A stretch of 64,000 nt of DNA from Zanthoxylum bungeanum (Eukaryota; Streptophyta; Magnoliopsida; Sapindales; Rutaceae), in the NCBI GenBank assembly GCA_019454045.1, contig SKCR01034783.1:1-64000 (forward strand), given 5' to 3'. A program made the translations under genes and the position numbers. Under the pieces are notes generated by a model. That model was not told where the DNA came from and searched no databases. It saw nothing but the letters and a program-made list of their open reading frames with translations. Below, piece after piece: positions 21,462-34,539 of the stretch (the first letter of the stretch is position 1; every line of letters starts with the position of its first letter).

Positions 21462-22697
21462 TGATAAGTGCATGAAAGTGTACTTTGAACATCGTTAACT
21501 CAGCTTGATTATAATGTATTTAATCTTAATTATGGTTTATTTTGTGCTTTATTATTAGGGAGTAATGAAACATGAAGATTGGAGAAATTGTACATATTTC
21601 GGGACCATACGGACGCGTCAGAAGCACGTGGGAAGAGCAGAAGTGAAGAAAACATAAAACCAGAAAGACAGCCATGCATCGCGATGCATAAACTCTGGGC
21701 ATCCGATGCGCCCCAGAAACTGTAATACATATAAAAGCTAGCAAGTTTGGCACCCCAGCGCCCAAACACCAGTGCCGCAGCGCCCTAGAACGCCCAAAAA
21801 CCCTGATTTTGACGTATTTGATGCACACAATGACTCCAAGACTTTTCTATATAAACCCAACTTCGTCCAAACCTTAAAAGGGGGAGAAAAAGAGAGAAAA
21901 ACAGAGAGAAACACACAACAAATAGCCACAAACACAAGATTAAGATAGAAGAACGAATAATTTCAAAAAAACCATGACGTCTCTCCGATCTATCAAGGTT
22001 GTATCTCTTTCTTCCATGGAGAACTAATCCTGTAGGCAAAACTAAATATGAACTCTTGTATTTGATTTCTTATATTTATGTTGTTGATTCTTAAAGTACT
22101 TTTTTAACGTTTAATGCATTTGATAATTGTTATCCTTTATTATTTTACGATTTATGAATCCAGAAATTGTGTTTTGTCAACTCCCATATAGATCCAGTCA
22201 TGCTTCTTCTATGTGTGATTTGCGAACCCAGTTGTGACTGGTAAAGTTATTTTATGTGTTAGTCTTCTACTGCAGTATTGCCTGAGGGTATATTGTTGAT
22301 GTTAGATAGCTCGTAATGATAACTTTGTTTGTTGTTAACATAGAGAAAATAATTCATCAATTACCTTAGAATTTGACATGTTTAGAATTGAATATCTTTC
22401 GATTGTTGGTTTGGATGCGAAACCTTAAATTGTGTAATAAAAGGAATCAATAACTGAATATATGGAGTTGATACAAGTGGTATCCCTGATGCTTTGCTGT
22501 TTATCTCTATTGATATTCTTCAACATATTTTCTATAATTTTTACTTTACTTATCAATTCAATCTCTCTTTTCATTAAGTTAATGCTAACATTTTGTTTAC
22601 GTAAATCAGTTCTTTATCACCATCTCTCTAAGGAATCGACACCCCAACTATACTGCGATAACCACAAGTAACCGCAAGTACTTTTTGGGCGTAATCA
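21462..22697 (+). mobile_element. Solo LTR nested in gypsy A LTR
   Basis: It starts TGATAAGTGCATG, ends GGGCGTAATCA and is flanked by a perfect 5-bp TSD, CTTAC, at 21457-21461 and 22698-22702. At 1236 bp it has no internal domain. The ending (GGAATCGACACCCC, then CGCAAGTACTTTTTGGGCG) looks like LTRs of the Tat/Athila side of Ty3/gypsy. It contains a 16-bp perfect palindrome, ATGCATCGCGATGCAT, at 21674-21689. Orientation is inferred from that ending. Confidence 0.9.
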
Positions 22698-23604
22698 CTT
22701 ACCATACTTGGAAATGTTCTTGAATAGTTCAAAATGACTTGAGATTGAAGACAAAAGAGTGAGGAGAAAATGACATGAGAAGGTCCTCACTTCTTTGCTC
22801 TTCACGTTTCTTTTGGTGAGGGATAAAGTGAATAGTGTTCTATTTATTGGCAAATGGATGATTTTTTTTAATGAAATGAGTGGTTAAGGTTGTGCTATAT
22901 CACCTTATTCTACTCTATTCTAGAATTTCATCATAGCATCCACAGAAATCATGATCTTTGACCTATTTTTAATTCAAATTTGAAATATTATCCAATGCAG
23001 AAGTTGTAGGACTCTGTCTTAGATTTCTGACGATATAAAATTCATGAAAATCGGAGATCTTATGAAAATGTTACGGCCCAAATACTAAAGGTTGTTCGAA
23101 GTGGAACATCGAACACATTTTTTATCGGAACTGTGAGAAATTTATCGAATGTCCGAAAAGTAATTCCACAAACACATATACACTTGAACATGATTTATAT
23201 TATATATATTAAACTATTTATGACATAATAGTCGTCGAGATTACCGGGTAATAGTCATCAGGATTACCGGGATGTTATATTTTCTCCCCCGCTTAATATG
23301 ATTCGTCCTCGATTCCTCTTTAGAATTGAAATTCTAGAATCTGTCTGTACTTGAAAATTTTTGAAAATGAAATCTTACGACAAGCCACATAATTCACATG
23401 ATATCTCTTTAAGCCACCAATTTTTGACTAACTATATACTCATAACCAACTCTGCTTCACCAACTATATCGCACTACTTCCCGAAGACCTTCCATACATT
23501 GTCATAATGCCATAATACAGATTGATCATCATGCTGGTCCTTATATGCCATAGGTTTACCATCACAGTTTTTCGATATCTCTTAACTCCAAGATATTATT
23601 CCTC

Positions 23605-25755
23605 GACATATCTTTGACGGTCTTCTTCTGGTTGGCTAAAACTTAATGAGATAGGTCACTGTTATGTACATTAGATGTATACTAATATGAAGTAGATAAT
23701 CAAACCTTGAAAGTTTAGGACACATAAATCTACGACGCTGTTCCAGGCTCGCGGCCCGGTTGGGAATACGGAGCAGCCCGCAGGGGGACTACATCGGAGA
23801 AATAAAATGGAGTCGCCACCCAGTATGAACTGGGAAAATGATTTAAGGTCGCACTCACCCCTCACAAGGGAAGACCTCAAACCGTTGGGTTCGGAACGAT
23901 CCCTTACTTATGCTACTTGTAATGAACAGATTTATGTAATAATATAACCGAGTCTACGCAATAATAACCTACATCTAAGTTCGCATACAACATATAAGTT
24001 AGTTTTTATCTAACCTATAACTAAGTTTGCATGCATAAAAGTAAGTCAGAATAACGACAAGCACACAATCTCATGAATAAATTAAATCGATAAGCATGGC
24101 AATGTAAATAAATAATAATCTAAACATAAACATAGAAGTGATATAATTAAGTTCCTAATCCGAAGGAAATAACTAAATCATGCTTGGAAATAATCAACTA
24201 AATCATTCATAAAAATAACATACTAAACAACCTAATCATGCATAAAAGTAACATACTATTTCTAATAAACAACGAATAAACACAAGATTGGATGAAACGA
24301 AATATGTGCATTTCTCAAGTGGTACGTGGAATTGTATCCCGAGTTCAGACTGCACTACCGTCCATTCGGATTCGGCTATGGAATTTACGTCCGGGTTTCC
24401 ATCTGATATACCACGAGAGATAACACAAAATCATTCATCCCATGGCCACAATATACATGAATCAACAATATGCATGCGAAGAAATAATAACAAATAACAG
24501 AAAAAGAGCAGGAATAAATAAAAGGGTGCCCTCAGGTCTAACCTCTTAAGTCGCCTCTTGGAAGTGCATTACGCGATTTTCGGAAGGGTTGATGCTCCGT
24601 AACTTTTCTGATTTACTGGTTCGTTGTTTTTCTTCGTTGCCTCGCTGTTTTGGGCTACTGTTTAATCTGTTTCACTGCTGTTTTTGGTCACTGTTTTTGC
24701 GGTATTTGGGCTGTGTTTCAGGATAGTTTTTTTGGTGATATAAGATGTAGATTCTGGGTAGAATTTCGGTGGTATAAGGGCAGTTTGCTAGGCAAAATCT
24801 TTGGTGTTTTCAGGCAGTTTACTGGGCAAAATTTTTGGTGGTAATAGGGCAGTTTCGGTGGTCAAAAGGGGGCTGTTTTCATGCGGTTTTTTGAGTGCAG
24901 TTTCGGTTGCATTTTAGGGGTAGAATCGGTGCAGTTTTGGTGTGGGTTTCTGGTTGGGATTTACGGCAATGGAAGGGTGTTTTTGATTGTGTTTGGTGCG
25001 GCAATGTAGGGCTTTCTGGGGGTATATTTTCGGTAATGGCAAGGGAAATTTCAGGTTGTGTTTTCGGTAGTGGAGGGCTTGCAGGGATATCTTTTCACGG
25101 GAATAAGGTGATTTAGGAGACCTTGGGTGTGAATGATAGGACCAAACGAGTTGGGTTTGTGCTTATTTTTATAGGAGAGGGTTGGGGTTACCTTATACGG
25201 GTAGGAAAATGGAGATTGTGTAATTATGGGAGATCATTTAATTTACGTGTCATAAGGAAAAGATCTCTTCAATTTAGGAAGGTAATTTGTGGGATTTGAT
25301 TTAGTTTAGGCATGTGATTTAATTTAATTAGGAATGTGATTTATGAGATTTGATTTGATTCTTTTAGTTTGGGAAAGTGATTTGTCTAGATTTCAACATG
25401 TGTTTAATGTGTGGATTTGTTATTTTGGGAGGATATGGGCGTGTGGTTGGCCCTTTTGGGCGAGTGTTTGGGTTCTTTTGGTGGGCTTGGTGTGTGGCTT
25501 GGTGGTGTGTGGGCTTGGGTGTGTGGCTTAGTGTAGGTTTGGGCCGAGGGTAAATTTTAAAATAGAGGTCCAATGAGCAAACCCGAAGCTAAACAAACGA
25601 ATTAAATTCAACAAGGTATTGATTTTTGACTTCTCCCTTCCGACGTCCGTTTCCCGTGACTTCTGCAACTTAAGGAGTAGTGCCTCCGTACGAGGCTCAT
25701 CATCAGGACTTATATGCAAAAATACAGTGCCTACAGAAAGTAAACTATATATCCT
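23605..25755. mobile_element. LTR-like insertion in gypsy A internal region
   Basis: Gypsy B is continuous from AAGATATTAATCCCTACTGTTAACG (44090-44114), whereas gypsy A breaks near 23605 and resumes at ATCCTTACTGTTAACG near 25752. The added ~2.15 kb includes GGAGTCGCCACCCAGTATGAACTGGG-type sequence near 23810 and an ending near CAGTGCCTACA (25725-25735), both known from plant LTRs. I could not fix exact ends or a TSD; one flank could also be gypsy A sequence lost from gypsy B. Confidence 0.55.
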
Positions 25756-26536
25756 TACTGTTAACGTTGACGATGATGACTCGATTTTTGGTGAAAAACC
25801 ATACTCAGTCTCTTTTGTTCCTTTATATAATGTCCTCAATAAATTTGATTCAGGTCGTACTCTGCCTTGTTTCTAACTAGGTACATTTCGTGGAAACTTA
25901 TGGTATTTTTACCTTTCTTCAGTTTCCTAATCCAATATAATTTCAGTCTTATTCTATCACTGAGAAAGCTTGCTATTATGCACTTCTATCATTGTTTATC
26001 TAGTATTCTTTCTTATTGTCGTTTTACCTTGACAGTTCCACTTCCAAACCTTTTACTTAAAATTTTTCCCATCTTCTTTCATGTTCTATTCTATACCTAA
26101 AACTCCTGTGATCTAAGTCCATGTCTTCTTATCTGAGGGGAATTACCTTTTAAATATCTCTTGCCCTTCCTTAGGATACTATACTACCCCTCATATTCAC
26201 TTATTTTTGGAAACATCATCAGGATGATCATCGAGGTCCACCTTTACTGATGTTGTCTGACGAGGGTTGAGAGGGTGGGATTGGCCATGAAGTTCTTTTT
26301 CAATTGTGGTGGCGTGACTAGCTACCCGTGCTGTAGTTACACATGTTACTGATTATAATCCTAGGACTCATTTATTTACATATCTAATATTGGGCTTCCA
26401 TACTGGGGTACTATTACTAGGAACTACCAGAATTATCTCTTTCAAATTTACTCCTGTTTATTTTTCGTCGATTGATCATACTACCTCTTACTGAGAACCT
26501 CCTTAAAGCCCATGCTCTTTCAAAATTCTACATACC

Positions 26537-28421
26537 TATTGGACAATTATGACCCATAGCATCACTATTTGTAAAAGACATTGTGGTTTTTGTACAAATT
26601 AACTATGTGACAATAGAAAATTGCTATTTTATCATTTTGTAATTAGATTACTTAAATATATAAATGATAAAAGTCCTTATGATTAGTTCCGGATTAATAA
26701 GATATGAGACAATATAAATCCACGAAAGGTTTAATCATTAAGTATCCCTAGTCGTAGTATTATCGAGAGTGGACATCGATAATGCGGAATAGGCTAGTAT
26801 TACACTTGTGCGCGTTATGGAAGCGTAACGACATAGTTCTCATATATTTGGGTATTGGATACTCATGCGAGTGTAATAGGAGGTTCTATTTACCGATGGT
26901 ATGGAAACAGCTTCGCTCTGGATAGACCCCTCGGAATCCCATTGGTAGTATGACTATGTGTCTATGGGAATCCGAATCAGGGTAGGTGTATTTGGTCTTA
27001 ACCTGAGACTTGCATCGCTAATACTTGCGACAATCAATACGCTTTGGTTTTGGTCATCCGGGGCTTTAACAGGTTCTGTGTACGCCTCTTCTGGGTTTAT
27101 TGAGAATCGTAGTGTATTGGGTGTGATGTCAAGATGGAAGTGTCACTTCAGTCAAATAGAAGATGATGATCACGTAGAGATACAGAACTGGTACTCTAAT
27201 ATGTTGCAACTATCGAGATAATATGACAATGTCATGATTATCCGATTAAAGAGACTAGTTGCTAGTGATCCGATATATGCTTCGTACGGGGCAGACATAA
27301 TTCCAGCCCCAGGCCTAGCATGTGACACCCGATACTGGATCGAAATACGCAATACTTAGTATACTACGCCTGATATAGATTATGTATTTCTTAAAAGAAT
27401 ATTTATTCAGAATTGGTAGGCACGGTGCTTTGCTAGAAGCCAACCCTGTCTTGTAAATCGGTAAGAACGTAGTACCAGGTACGCACGTGTTCGGATAATT
27501 CGACGACCAGATTTTCTGCCAACAAATCCAGGGATCTCATGGGTCACTTCCCAAAGATTCACCGATGACGTTTGACTCAAACAAAATTAATCTAGGATTA
27601 ATTATGAGAGAGAGAAAATTAATCTAGGATTAATTACGACAAGAATTTATCTGGGATAAAATTCAAATAGAAGAGAGAGAACGATTAATTTGGAATTAAT
27701 CGATTAAATAATATATTTGATATATTAATTGAAATTAGATTTCAAAGCGGAATTAAAATTGGATTTTAATTCGGGCAAACGAATTAATTTAGAATTAATT
27801 CGTAAGCGACTTTATTATTTAATTATGTCGCAATGACAAATTCATTAATTCGGAATTAAACGAACCCGAGCCCGAGCGAAGTTGCACGTTGAGATTGTTC
27901 GACTTAAATTCAAAATTTACAAGTGGTGGGACCCACTTGACTTACATCACTAATTTGACTAGTGATGGAAGTAGTTGATAATTGAGTGTAAAACTTGCAT
28001 TGCTTGTTTTTTACTCAACATAAGCTCAACACACTTTGTAATATTTTATTAATTTGGAATGACATATACCAAATTTGATTTGGTAAATGCTACTAGTTTT
28101 TTAGAAAATCAAATACACAAAATTGAAAAACTCTCTCCTCTTTCTTTAAGCAAAAACCGTGAGCCTCCTCTCCATCCATTAAAGTTTTGTTTCAAAATTT
28201 CACGTGAGCTAGCACTTCAAGGAGTCATTCAAGGTGTTAGGGAAACCAATCCCAAGAGTTTGGAACACTAGGAGAAGCTTGGAGCTCTTCAACAACTACA
28301 AAAGTTTTTGAAACTTGATACATCTATCCAACCGAATCAATGTATGTCTTACGCACCTTCTTTGAGTATTCATACCAATTTCTACTTTAGAAGATCCTTG
28401 GCATGTTCTAGGAACCCAACA
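26537..28421 (+). mobile_element. Solo LTR, family 1, nested in gypsy A
   Basis: It begins TATTGGACAATTATGACCC (the first G of TG changed to A) and ends AGGAACCCAACA, with a perfect 5-bp TSD, ATACC, at 26532-26536 and 28422-28426. It is 1885 bp and homologous along its length to 42-1939. It keeps the hairpin array at about 27584-27870, with one duplicated first hairpin. The surrounding gypsy A sequence resumes directly after it. Confidence 0.9.
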
Positions 28422-30516
28422 ATACCCTCTCGTTATTCGTCCTTTCAAAGTTTGCTCTGTTACTTAGATTTTTCTCATTATCTCAGTTTCTTAACCCTCT
28501 TAAGTCACTACTTCCTTGGGAGTTCTGCATTATCTTCGACAGGTTAGGGTATCACTATTAATACTTTTAGTTTGAATGTTGCTCTCTTACTAAATTTTCC
28601 TCTGTAGTATGGTGGGGAACGCTTTATTAGTCGTATACTTTATTTCTGAAGGTCGTCCTCTACATTGCTTACTATAGCTCCTTACTCTTTTGAACTTTTT
28701 TACTTTCTTGAAGGCTATCCGTTCTACATTAGGGTAGATCGTTTCTTCTAAAATTGGCTAAACATATCGTGAATCCCAATCACTCTATCTCCTGCAAGAT
28801 ATCATTATCTTATGATTCTTATCAAGATTCTGTTGAATTTATTGCTTCGAATACCTGCTATCTCATGATTTGTTTGTCCCATTATATATTTTCCTTTACT
28901 TGTTCAATTTTTTACTAGGCTCTAAATTATGAGGTGAATACATCATTTCCATGTCTGGTTAGATGTCTGCATACGTACTAGGGTCGTGGCTACCTGAAAG
29001 AAGAGTTATCATTCATTCTATAGGATCTGCATCAACTTCTCCCTTCCTATGGTTCCATAACTTTTATCAACTATTCTTAGGTCTCCATTTTCGTTACTGT
29101 CTTTAAGCTATGTTATCTATGTTACTATTTGTTCCGAACCTCCTTGTCACTTTTCGCATCCTTCTTTATTATTACCCATATCTTGTTTCTTGGCTCTAAG
29201 CTATGGTGTCAATGCTAGTGGCGGTTCATTTTTATGGGCTACTTCATAGATCTCTACTCTTGCTATACGCTACAACTATGTCATTTAATCTTACTCGTTT
29301 GTACTGGTAGTCTTGTTAACTCATGAATACCTCCAATCTCATGGATCTATCCTTTTAAACTTACGTGGATATCTACTGGCATTGGTTTAATATATGGGTT
29401 CTTACTGGTACTACAAACTTGTCCATTTTAGTTCGTGTCGGGTTCTTTCTTTTCTAGCTTTGGGAGCCTCCTTGGTCTTTTTCTGGGTAATCTATCTTTC
29501 AATTTCTTCTGTTTCTGTCTTAGGATAAATACTCATCGGGCTTCCTTACGGTTATATTTATTTATGCTGGTAGAGACTAAGACAAGCATCTTACGTCTCG
29601 ATGGATATCGATGTCCTTGTTCTAGTACTTTGTGTCCTAGTAGAGTTTATTACTCATGTAAGATAGGTGTGAAATAGGCTATGTTAGGACAACTTCCTTA
29701 ACCGACACTACTAAGAGGTTCGGAATCTACATAGCTTAGGGCCGTATCTATATCGGGTTTCTTGGTTGAGGCAACTAATCATTTTTCCTTATGACATTTA
29801 TTTTATTTTCTTACGGGCGCCTAAGTTTGGGTGTCTAGAATCTATGTATCCTTTGTGGCATCTCATGTCTATTGGAACTTCCACGACTAATTCTAATTTC
29901 TTGCTCTTTTTTTCTTTTCTGATTATCTTTCTTTATTCAGGAAAGTTTCTATCTACACGAGACGCTCAAGGACTATTAGATCTACTTGGAAAATTTTTCT
30001 AAGGAGGGAATGAATCTTACAAGAATGGAAAAAACCTTACGTAGGTCTACTTGATAGTTTACTCTTGCTCATGCTTACTATATTTCCCTTACTCCTATAA
30101 GTTCTGGAATTTTCTTATTTTCTCATTCTGTATCTCTACCTCTTATTGTCTCTGGTTTTTTTAAGCATCTGAACATCATTCTTTACTTATAATTTTCTTT
30201 TTCCACTCCATTGAGTGAATATTCTTGGAACCTTACTATCTGTTATCATAACTTGTCTTGAACTTCTAATGATAAGTCAGGATAACTACAAAAAGATTCT
30301 TTGCAAGATTAAGGATTATGGTTACTTATTAGGAAGAAAAATCAGATAGCTTTGGAATTCTTACTACCTGTTAGGGTTTGATGATGTACTCGAGGATCAG
30401 ATACTGGAGAGGTAATGCCTCGCATACTAGTATCCCAGACATACTACATATGCAAGACTCAAACTCTCTAGCCAATGCACTCACTAACTCCCTAAACCAT
30501 GTTGTGATACCATCTT

Positions 30517-32829
30517 TGTAATATCCATCTACTAGAGATGCTACTGGTAGGGAATAGGCCATCATATACTCCTGAGCCTTTGATTTTCTGACTATGATCA
30601 ATACTATTAACCCCATTTCAAACATAAATTCATGCATGAGACCATTGCCCATCTCAACAACATCAACACATTTTATTACTTATATTATGTACTCAACAAT
30701 ACTTCACATTACAACTTTGATAATGAATAATTTTAACACATAACATACACAATCTTTTTTATATAACATATATGATGTATGATTTTACTTAGACTCTGAC
30801 TGAAATGCAGCTCTGACTCGACCTAGTAGACTCAAACCCTCTAGTGACTGTCATCAGTATCCATCCTCTCGAGCTCATCCTCCAGGTATACATGCAGAAC
30901 AGAGAAACTAGGAGTTAGGGGGTTAGATCGTTTCAACGACCTAGTGAGTAGGCAATTGAAAAACGAATGTTGAAATACTTTATGAAACATTCATTTTTCT
31001 GAAAACGAAATCATCTCAAGAATACAGATCTTTTCTGAATTCTCTTTCGGATCTAAAAAGTAATACTCTTTTTATGAAACTATACTGAAAACTCTTTTAA
31101 GTCTGAAAACTTTGAACATTTCTGGAAAACTGAGTTCTTTCTAAAACTTTTTCATAAAACTGTTTCACTAGAAAATCTTTTCATAAAACCATTGTGTTAG
31201 AAAATCTCATCTGAAATATCTGAGGATATGTAGAGAACCTGCCGAATTGGGACATTACGTATCGTCATTCCCCCATACGCCTACTAATGGTCTTGGGACG
31301 TTACGTATCGTCGTCCCCCAAGCCACTGAACTAGAGCCAGATGTGTAAATCAATGACATTGGGGCATTACATATCGCCATCCCCCAATGTATTCCACCAC
31401 CTTGTTTCCTGAATCTAGGGTCTAGGGGCGTTAAGTAGGGGTGTTCACGGGTCGGGTCAGGTCGGGTCGGGTTTTTTAAAATTTTGTTAGACCCGATCGG
31501 GTCGGGTCAAGGGAAAGTCGGGTCGCGTGGAAGTGGAACCCGATCGGGTTCGGGTCGGGTCGGGTCATTTAAAAAAAATAATTTTTTTAATAAATTAATT
31601 ATTTTGAAATATAAATATTAGTTATTTTATGTCTCTAAAATTATCATATATATAATTTTTAATAGAAAAAAGTAATAAACAAATGAAATAATAGTAAAAA
31701 CTTTAAAAATAATAATAATAATTTTAGAAAAATAATAAAATTTGTATAGGGTCGGGTTTTAGTATCAAACCCGTTGCCCAACCCGAAAAGTTTGGGTCGG
31801 GTCGGGTCAAAATTTTACAAATTTTTGTATGAACCCGACCGGGTCGGGTCGCGGGTCGTCCCGACCCTATGAACACCCCTAGCATTAAGTATCGACGTCC
31901 GCCTAGCCTTGAAATCTAAGATCTATGGGGCTTACGTATTGTCGTCCCCTACTCCTACTCTACATGTGAACATGTTCTTAATCCCTCAATTCCAGTATCC
32001 GTCAATTCTAATATCTGTACCAAGTTACATCTGAGGTGGATTTTTCCCCCATACCTCCAAAATCACAAAATCATACTTTGAAATCAATCTTTCTAAAAAC
32101 ATTATCAATTTGTAAGTATTTATAATCAAACTTGGCTAACGCCCTATATGCATGAAATGTAAATCTCAACTCAAAAACATATAAGTAGAAATCAATTTGA
32201 GAAAAAGCTCCACTCATAAATTTGGAATCTGGCTGGCATTATTTTATTTAACCAAAGGAAATTGTAGTTCCTACGATGATCTATAATCGATAAACTTGAT
32301 TAGAACATAAGTCGTGGAACACGCTTCGGAACTAAATTAAGTTTCCCAATTCAACTAATTCATAATCACCACATGATGTATTATACTTGCGACATGTCAT
32401 AATACGTGTATATGAGATGATACGAAGTCGTTAGGGTGGTCTCTAACATCCTAAGTTGAAACTGATATGATCTATCTGTTACGCATCGCGACATCCGGTC
32501 AGGAGCCACAAAAATCATAATTTTTGACCTATTTCTGATTCGAATTTGAAAAACAGTCCAACCCGGAAGTTGTTGGTTTCTTTCTTATTGTTTCGACAAT
32601 ATAAAATTTATAAAAATCAGAGATCATATGAAAACGTTATGGCCCAGATACTAAATACAGTTCGAAGTGGAACTTCGAACACATTCGTATCGGAAATGTG
32701 AAAAATTATCGAACACAATCACATATATGATTGAACATGATTTATATTATATATATATTAAGTAATTTATGCCATAATAGTCATCGAGATTACTAGGTAG
32801 TAATTGTCGGGATTACCGGGGGTGTTATA
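30517..32829 (-). repeat. 5' LTR of gypsy A, interrupted and internally deleted
   Basis: It aligns with 19302-23279 but lacks roughly 1 kb between GTTACGCATCGCGACATCC (near 32485) and the block beginning ACAAAAATCATAA, so most of the CpG-palindrome segment is gone. It carries the MITE at 31436-31881. Confidence 0.85.
31436..31881. mobile_element. hAT-type MITE rich in GGGTC motifs
   Basis: Terminal inverted repeats TAGGGGTGTTCA and its complement bound a 446-bp element inside the gypsy A LTR. The 8-bp TSD GCGTTAAG (31428-31435) and GCATTAAG (31882-31889) has one mismatch; TSD length and the AGGGGTGT ends fit hAT. Both subterminal zones carry many direct and inverted copies of CGGGTCGGGTC around an AT-rich centre. 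There is no coding capacity. Confidence 0.87.
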
Positions 32830-32834
32830 GTTAG

Positions 32835-34539
32835 TTAATGACCTTTGCATTTATTAACTCATTATCATGCACAAAGCTTTATGAATCATACATGTATCTT
32901 GAATTTTGGCAACAATTAATGTGCATCATATTCACGAAATTTCAGTTTGTTTATGAAGGTGCAAGTCTGCGATTCCCATTCTCATGAGGTCAATTGTCCG
33001 CTTTACAATCTCGGCGTAGGTGTATCCAAGGATTTTGTCATGGGACTTTTCCAAGTCTGGTGGTACCATAATTTCACTATGAAACCTTATATCTCTTTGA
33101 GATCAAAGGTTCGAGTCGCAACCAAGGTTTATATACCACTCAATTATTCCTGACGCTTTGCGGAGGTAGGATGAGAGTCAGACATATGGGCCTACTAGCT
33201 GCCACGTCTACGTGCGATGAGGCTCCTTGCGAGGACAAAACTGTGCGTGTTCAAGAGAACAGAGCATACCACCTACGTCGAGATCTAAAAGCAGACAATT
33301 GGCGTCATAGGAAGCGGGGTCGCAGACTTACACCTTCAGTTTACAATCAAACTAGAACCGTGAGATCATCTAGGGGTGATCACGGTTCAATGATATCATA
33401 AAAATATTTGTAATTATAATTATTCTGTTTTTTAAAAAAGTAAATGTTCGGTTTTTTTTATTAAAATTATAATCATTTTTAATTGTTAGTTTGGTTCGAT
33501 ACAATTTGATTTTTTTAATAATAACAGTAAATAATTAAAAAAAAATAGTGACATGAAATGAATCAAACATTTATTTAAATTCTTTTTACACTGTAATTCT
33601 TTAAATCATCATAACTACACCAATAAAAAATTTCATAGGATATAATCATTATTTAATTCTTTTAAAATATTGGAAAATAAAAAATTATAACTAAAGCAAA
33701 CAAATTACAAATATTTCATGAAAGTAATCATCATTAAACACTAAATAATATGATTATCATTAAAAAAATTCAATAATTTAAATTATTTAATTAATTCGCT
33801 TCGGTTCGGTTCGATTTTCTTAGTTAAAAAATTATTCTAATTCTATTTTAGTTAAAAAAATTATTCTAATTCGATTCAATTCAGTCTTTTAATTAAAAAA
33901 TTGAACAATTATTTTTTAAATTGAAAAGTTTTCAATTCGCATTAATTTTTCCAGTTCTGTTCGATTTTTAGTTTCAATTAATTTTTTATTCTCTCCTAAG
34001 TTCATCCACCTTTTTCAGGGAAAAAAATAAACAGAATAATTAGTTTGTTTATGATCTAAAAACCGACACATTGCACGAATTGGCAAAGAATAGCTTTTGA
34101 ATCATAATCATGAAAAGCCAATTAGCGGTTCAATTGAACCAGGGCCTCAGCAATTTCTGAATCTTTCTGTTTTGATTTTTTTTTTTTTTTTTTTTTTAAA
34201 TATTTTAACACTAGATTTTTATTTCCATTATTTTTCGGAACAGAATGCCCAAAAAAAAAAGAGGAAAGGCTGAATTACCCTTTAAATTTTTGCTTTTATT
34301 ACCTGCCATCTCATGGGAGCATTGGGTATCTTGAATGGATTACATTAATGCTCAATGATACACAAAATTCTACAAAAACATTTTTAAAACATTGGTGATC
34401 CCACGTGAATTGAGAGATCAAATTATCTTAATGTCTTTTCCACTTGGTCAGTGAACAGCCTGCTTTAAAAACGTGTATGGAGGCTTTGTTACAAAGTTGG
34501 ATGTTAATGGCAAAACCAGAAAAATAGAAGAAATTGCCT
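32835..34539. other. Intergenic stretch with no firm feature
   Basis: A more GC-balanced part (32940-33400) holds a tRNA-like B box GGTTCGAGTC near 33108 and an open frame of 76 codons at 33171-33401 without recognisable motifs. An inverted pair GAACCGTGA / TCACGGTTC lies at about 33354-33388. From 33400 the DNA is very AT-rich, with a T run near 34175. I cannot assign any of it to a gene or intact element. Confidence 0.45.

Larger units (their letters stand above)
19302..23279 (-). repeat. 3' LTR of gypsy A, interrupted
   Basis: It runs from TGTAACATCCCTC (plus-strand left edge) to CCGGGATGTTATA and contains the solo LTR at 21462-22697. Without that insertion it is about 2.7 kb. It includes the hairpin array at 20010-20217 and the CpG palindromes at 20715-21110. 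Confidence 0.88.
23280..30516 (-). other. Internal region of gypsy A, non-coding as it stands
   Basis: Colinear with the internal region of gypsy B (42912-47193) outside the nested insertions, for example near 26220 versus 44880 and near 28480 versus 45200. On the minus strand the last codons before the LTR can still be read in gypsy B as an F-E-D-E-S ending, but neither copy shows YVDD, DDE or RNase H motifs. It may be so decayed that pol is unreadable, or it may derive from a non-autonomous form. Confidence 0.6.
19302..32829 (-). mobile_element. Large Ty3/gypsy element with nested insertions (gypsy A)
   Basis: Direct LTRs at 19302-23279 and 30517-32829 bound an internal region at 23280-30516. 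Outer flanks give a near-perfect TSD, ATTAG (19297-19301) and GTTAG (32830-32834). The primer site on the minus strand (TGGTATCACAACATGG, just inside 30516) matches initiator-Met tRNA with two changes. The purine-rich tract CGGGGGAGAAAA next to 23280 is the polypurine tract. The LTR start TGTAACACCCCGG-like and the terminal D-E-S/L pattern resemble Del/Tekay-type chromoviruses, but no RT is readable. Nested insertions lie at 21462-22697, about 23605-25755, 26537-28421 and 31436-31881. Confidence 0.88.

Noticed and set aside
26537..28421. Family 1 LTR as the LTR of a complete element between 26537 and 36225
   Set aside because: The copies at 26537 and 34540 are in opposite orientation, and the first has its own TSD; they are separate insertions.
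33100..33150. Possible third SINE with a GGTTCGAGTC B box
   Set aside because: No matching A box, tail or TSD could be found, and the body does not resemble the two firm copies.
33354..33400. TAGGGGTGATCACGGTTC as the end of a hAT-like MITE
   Set aside because: The expected opposite inverted end is not found within the next 1 kb, and no TSD is visible.
33171..33401. 76-codon open frame upstream of an AT-rich stretch
   Set aside because: No recognisable motif, no nearby promoter signal, highly charged random-looking composition; no support for a gene.
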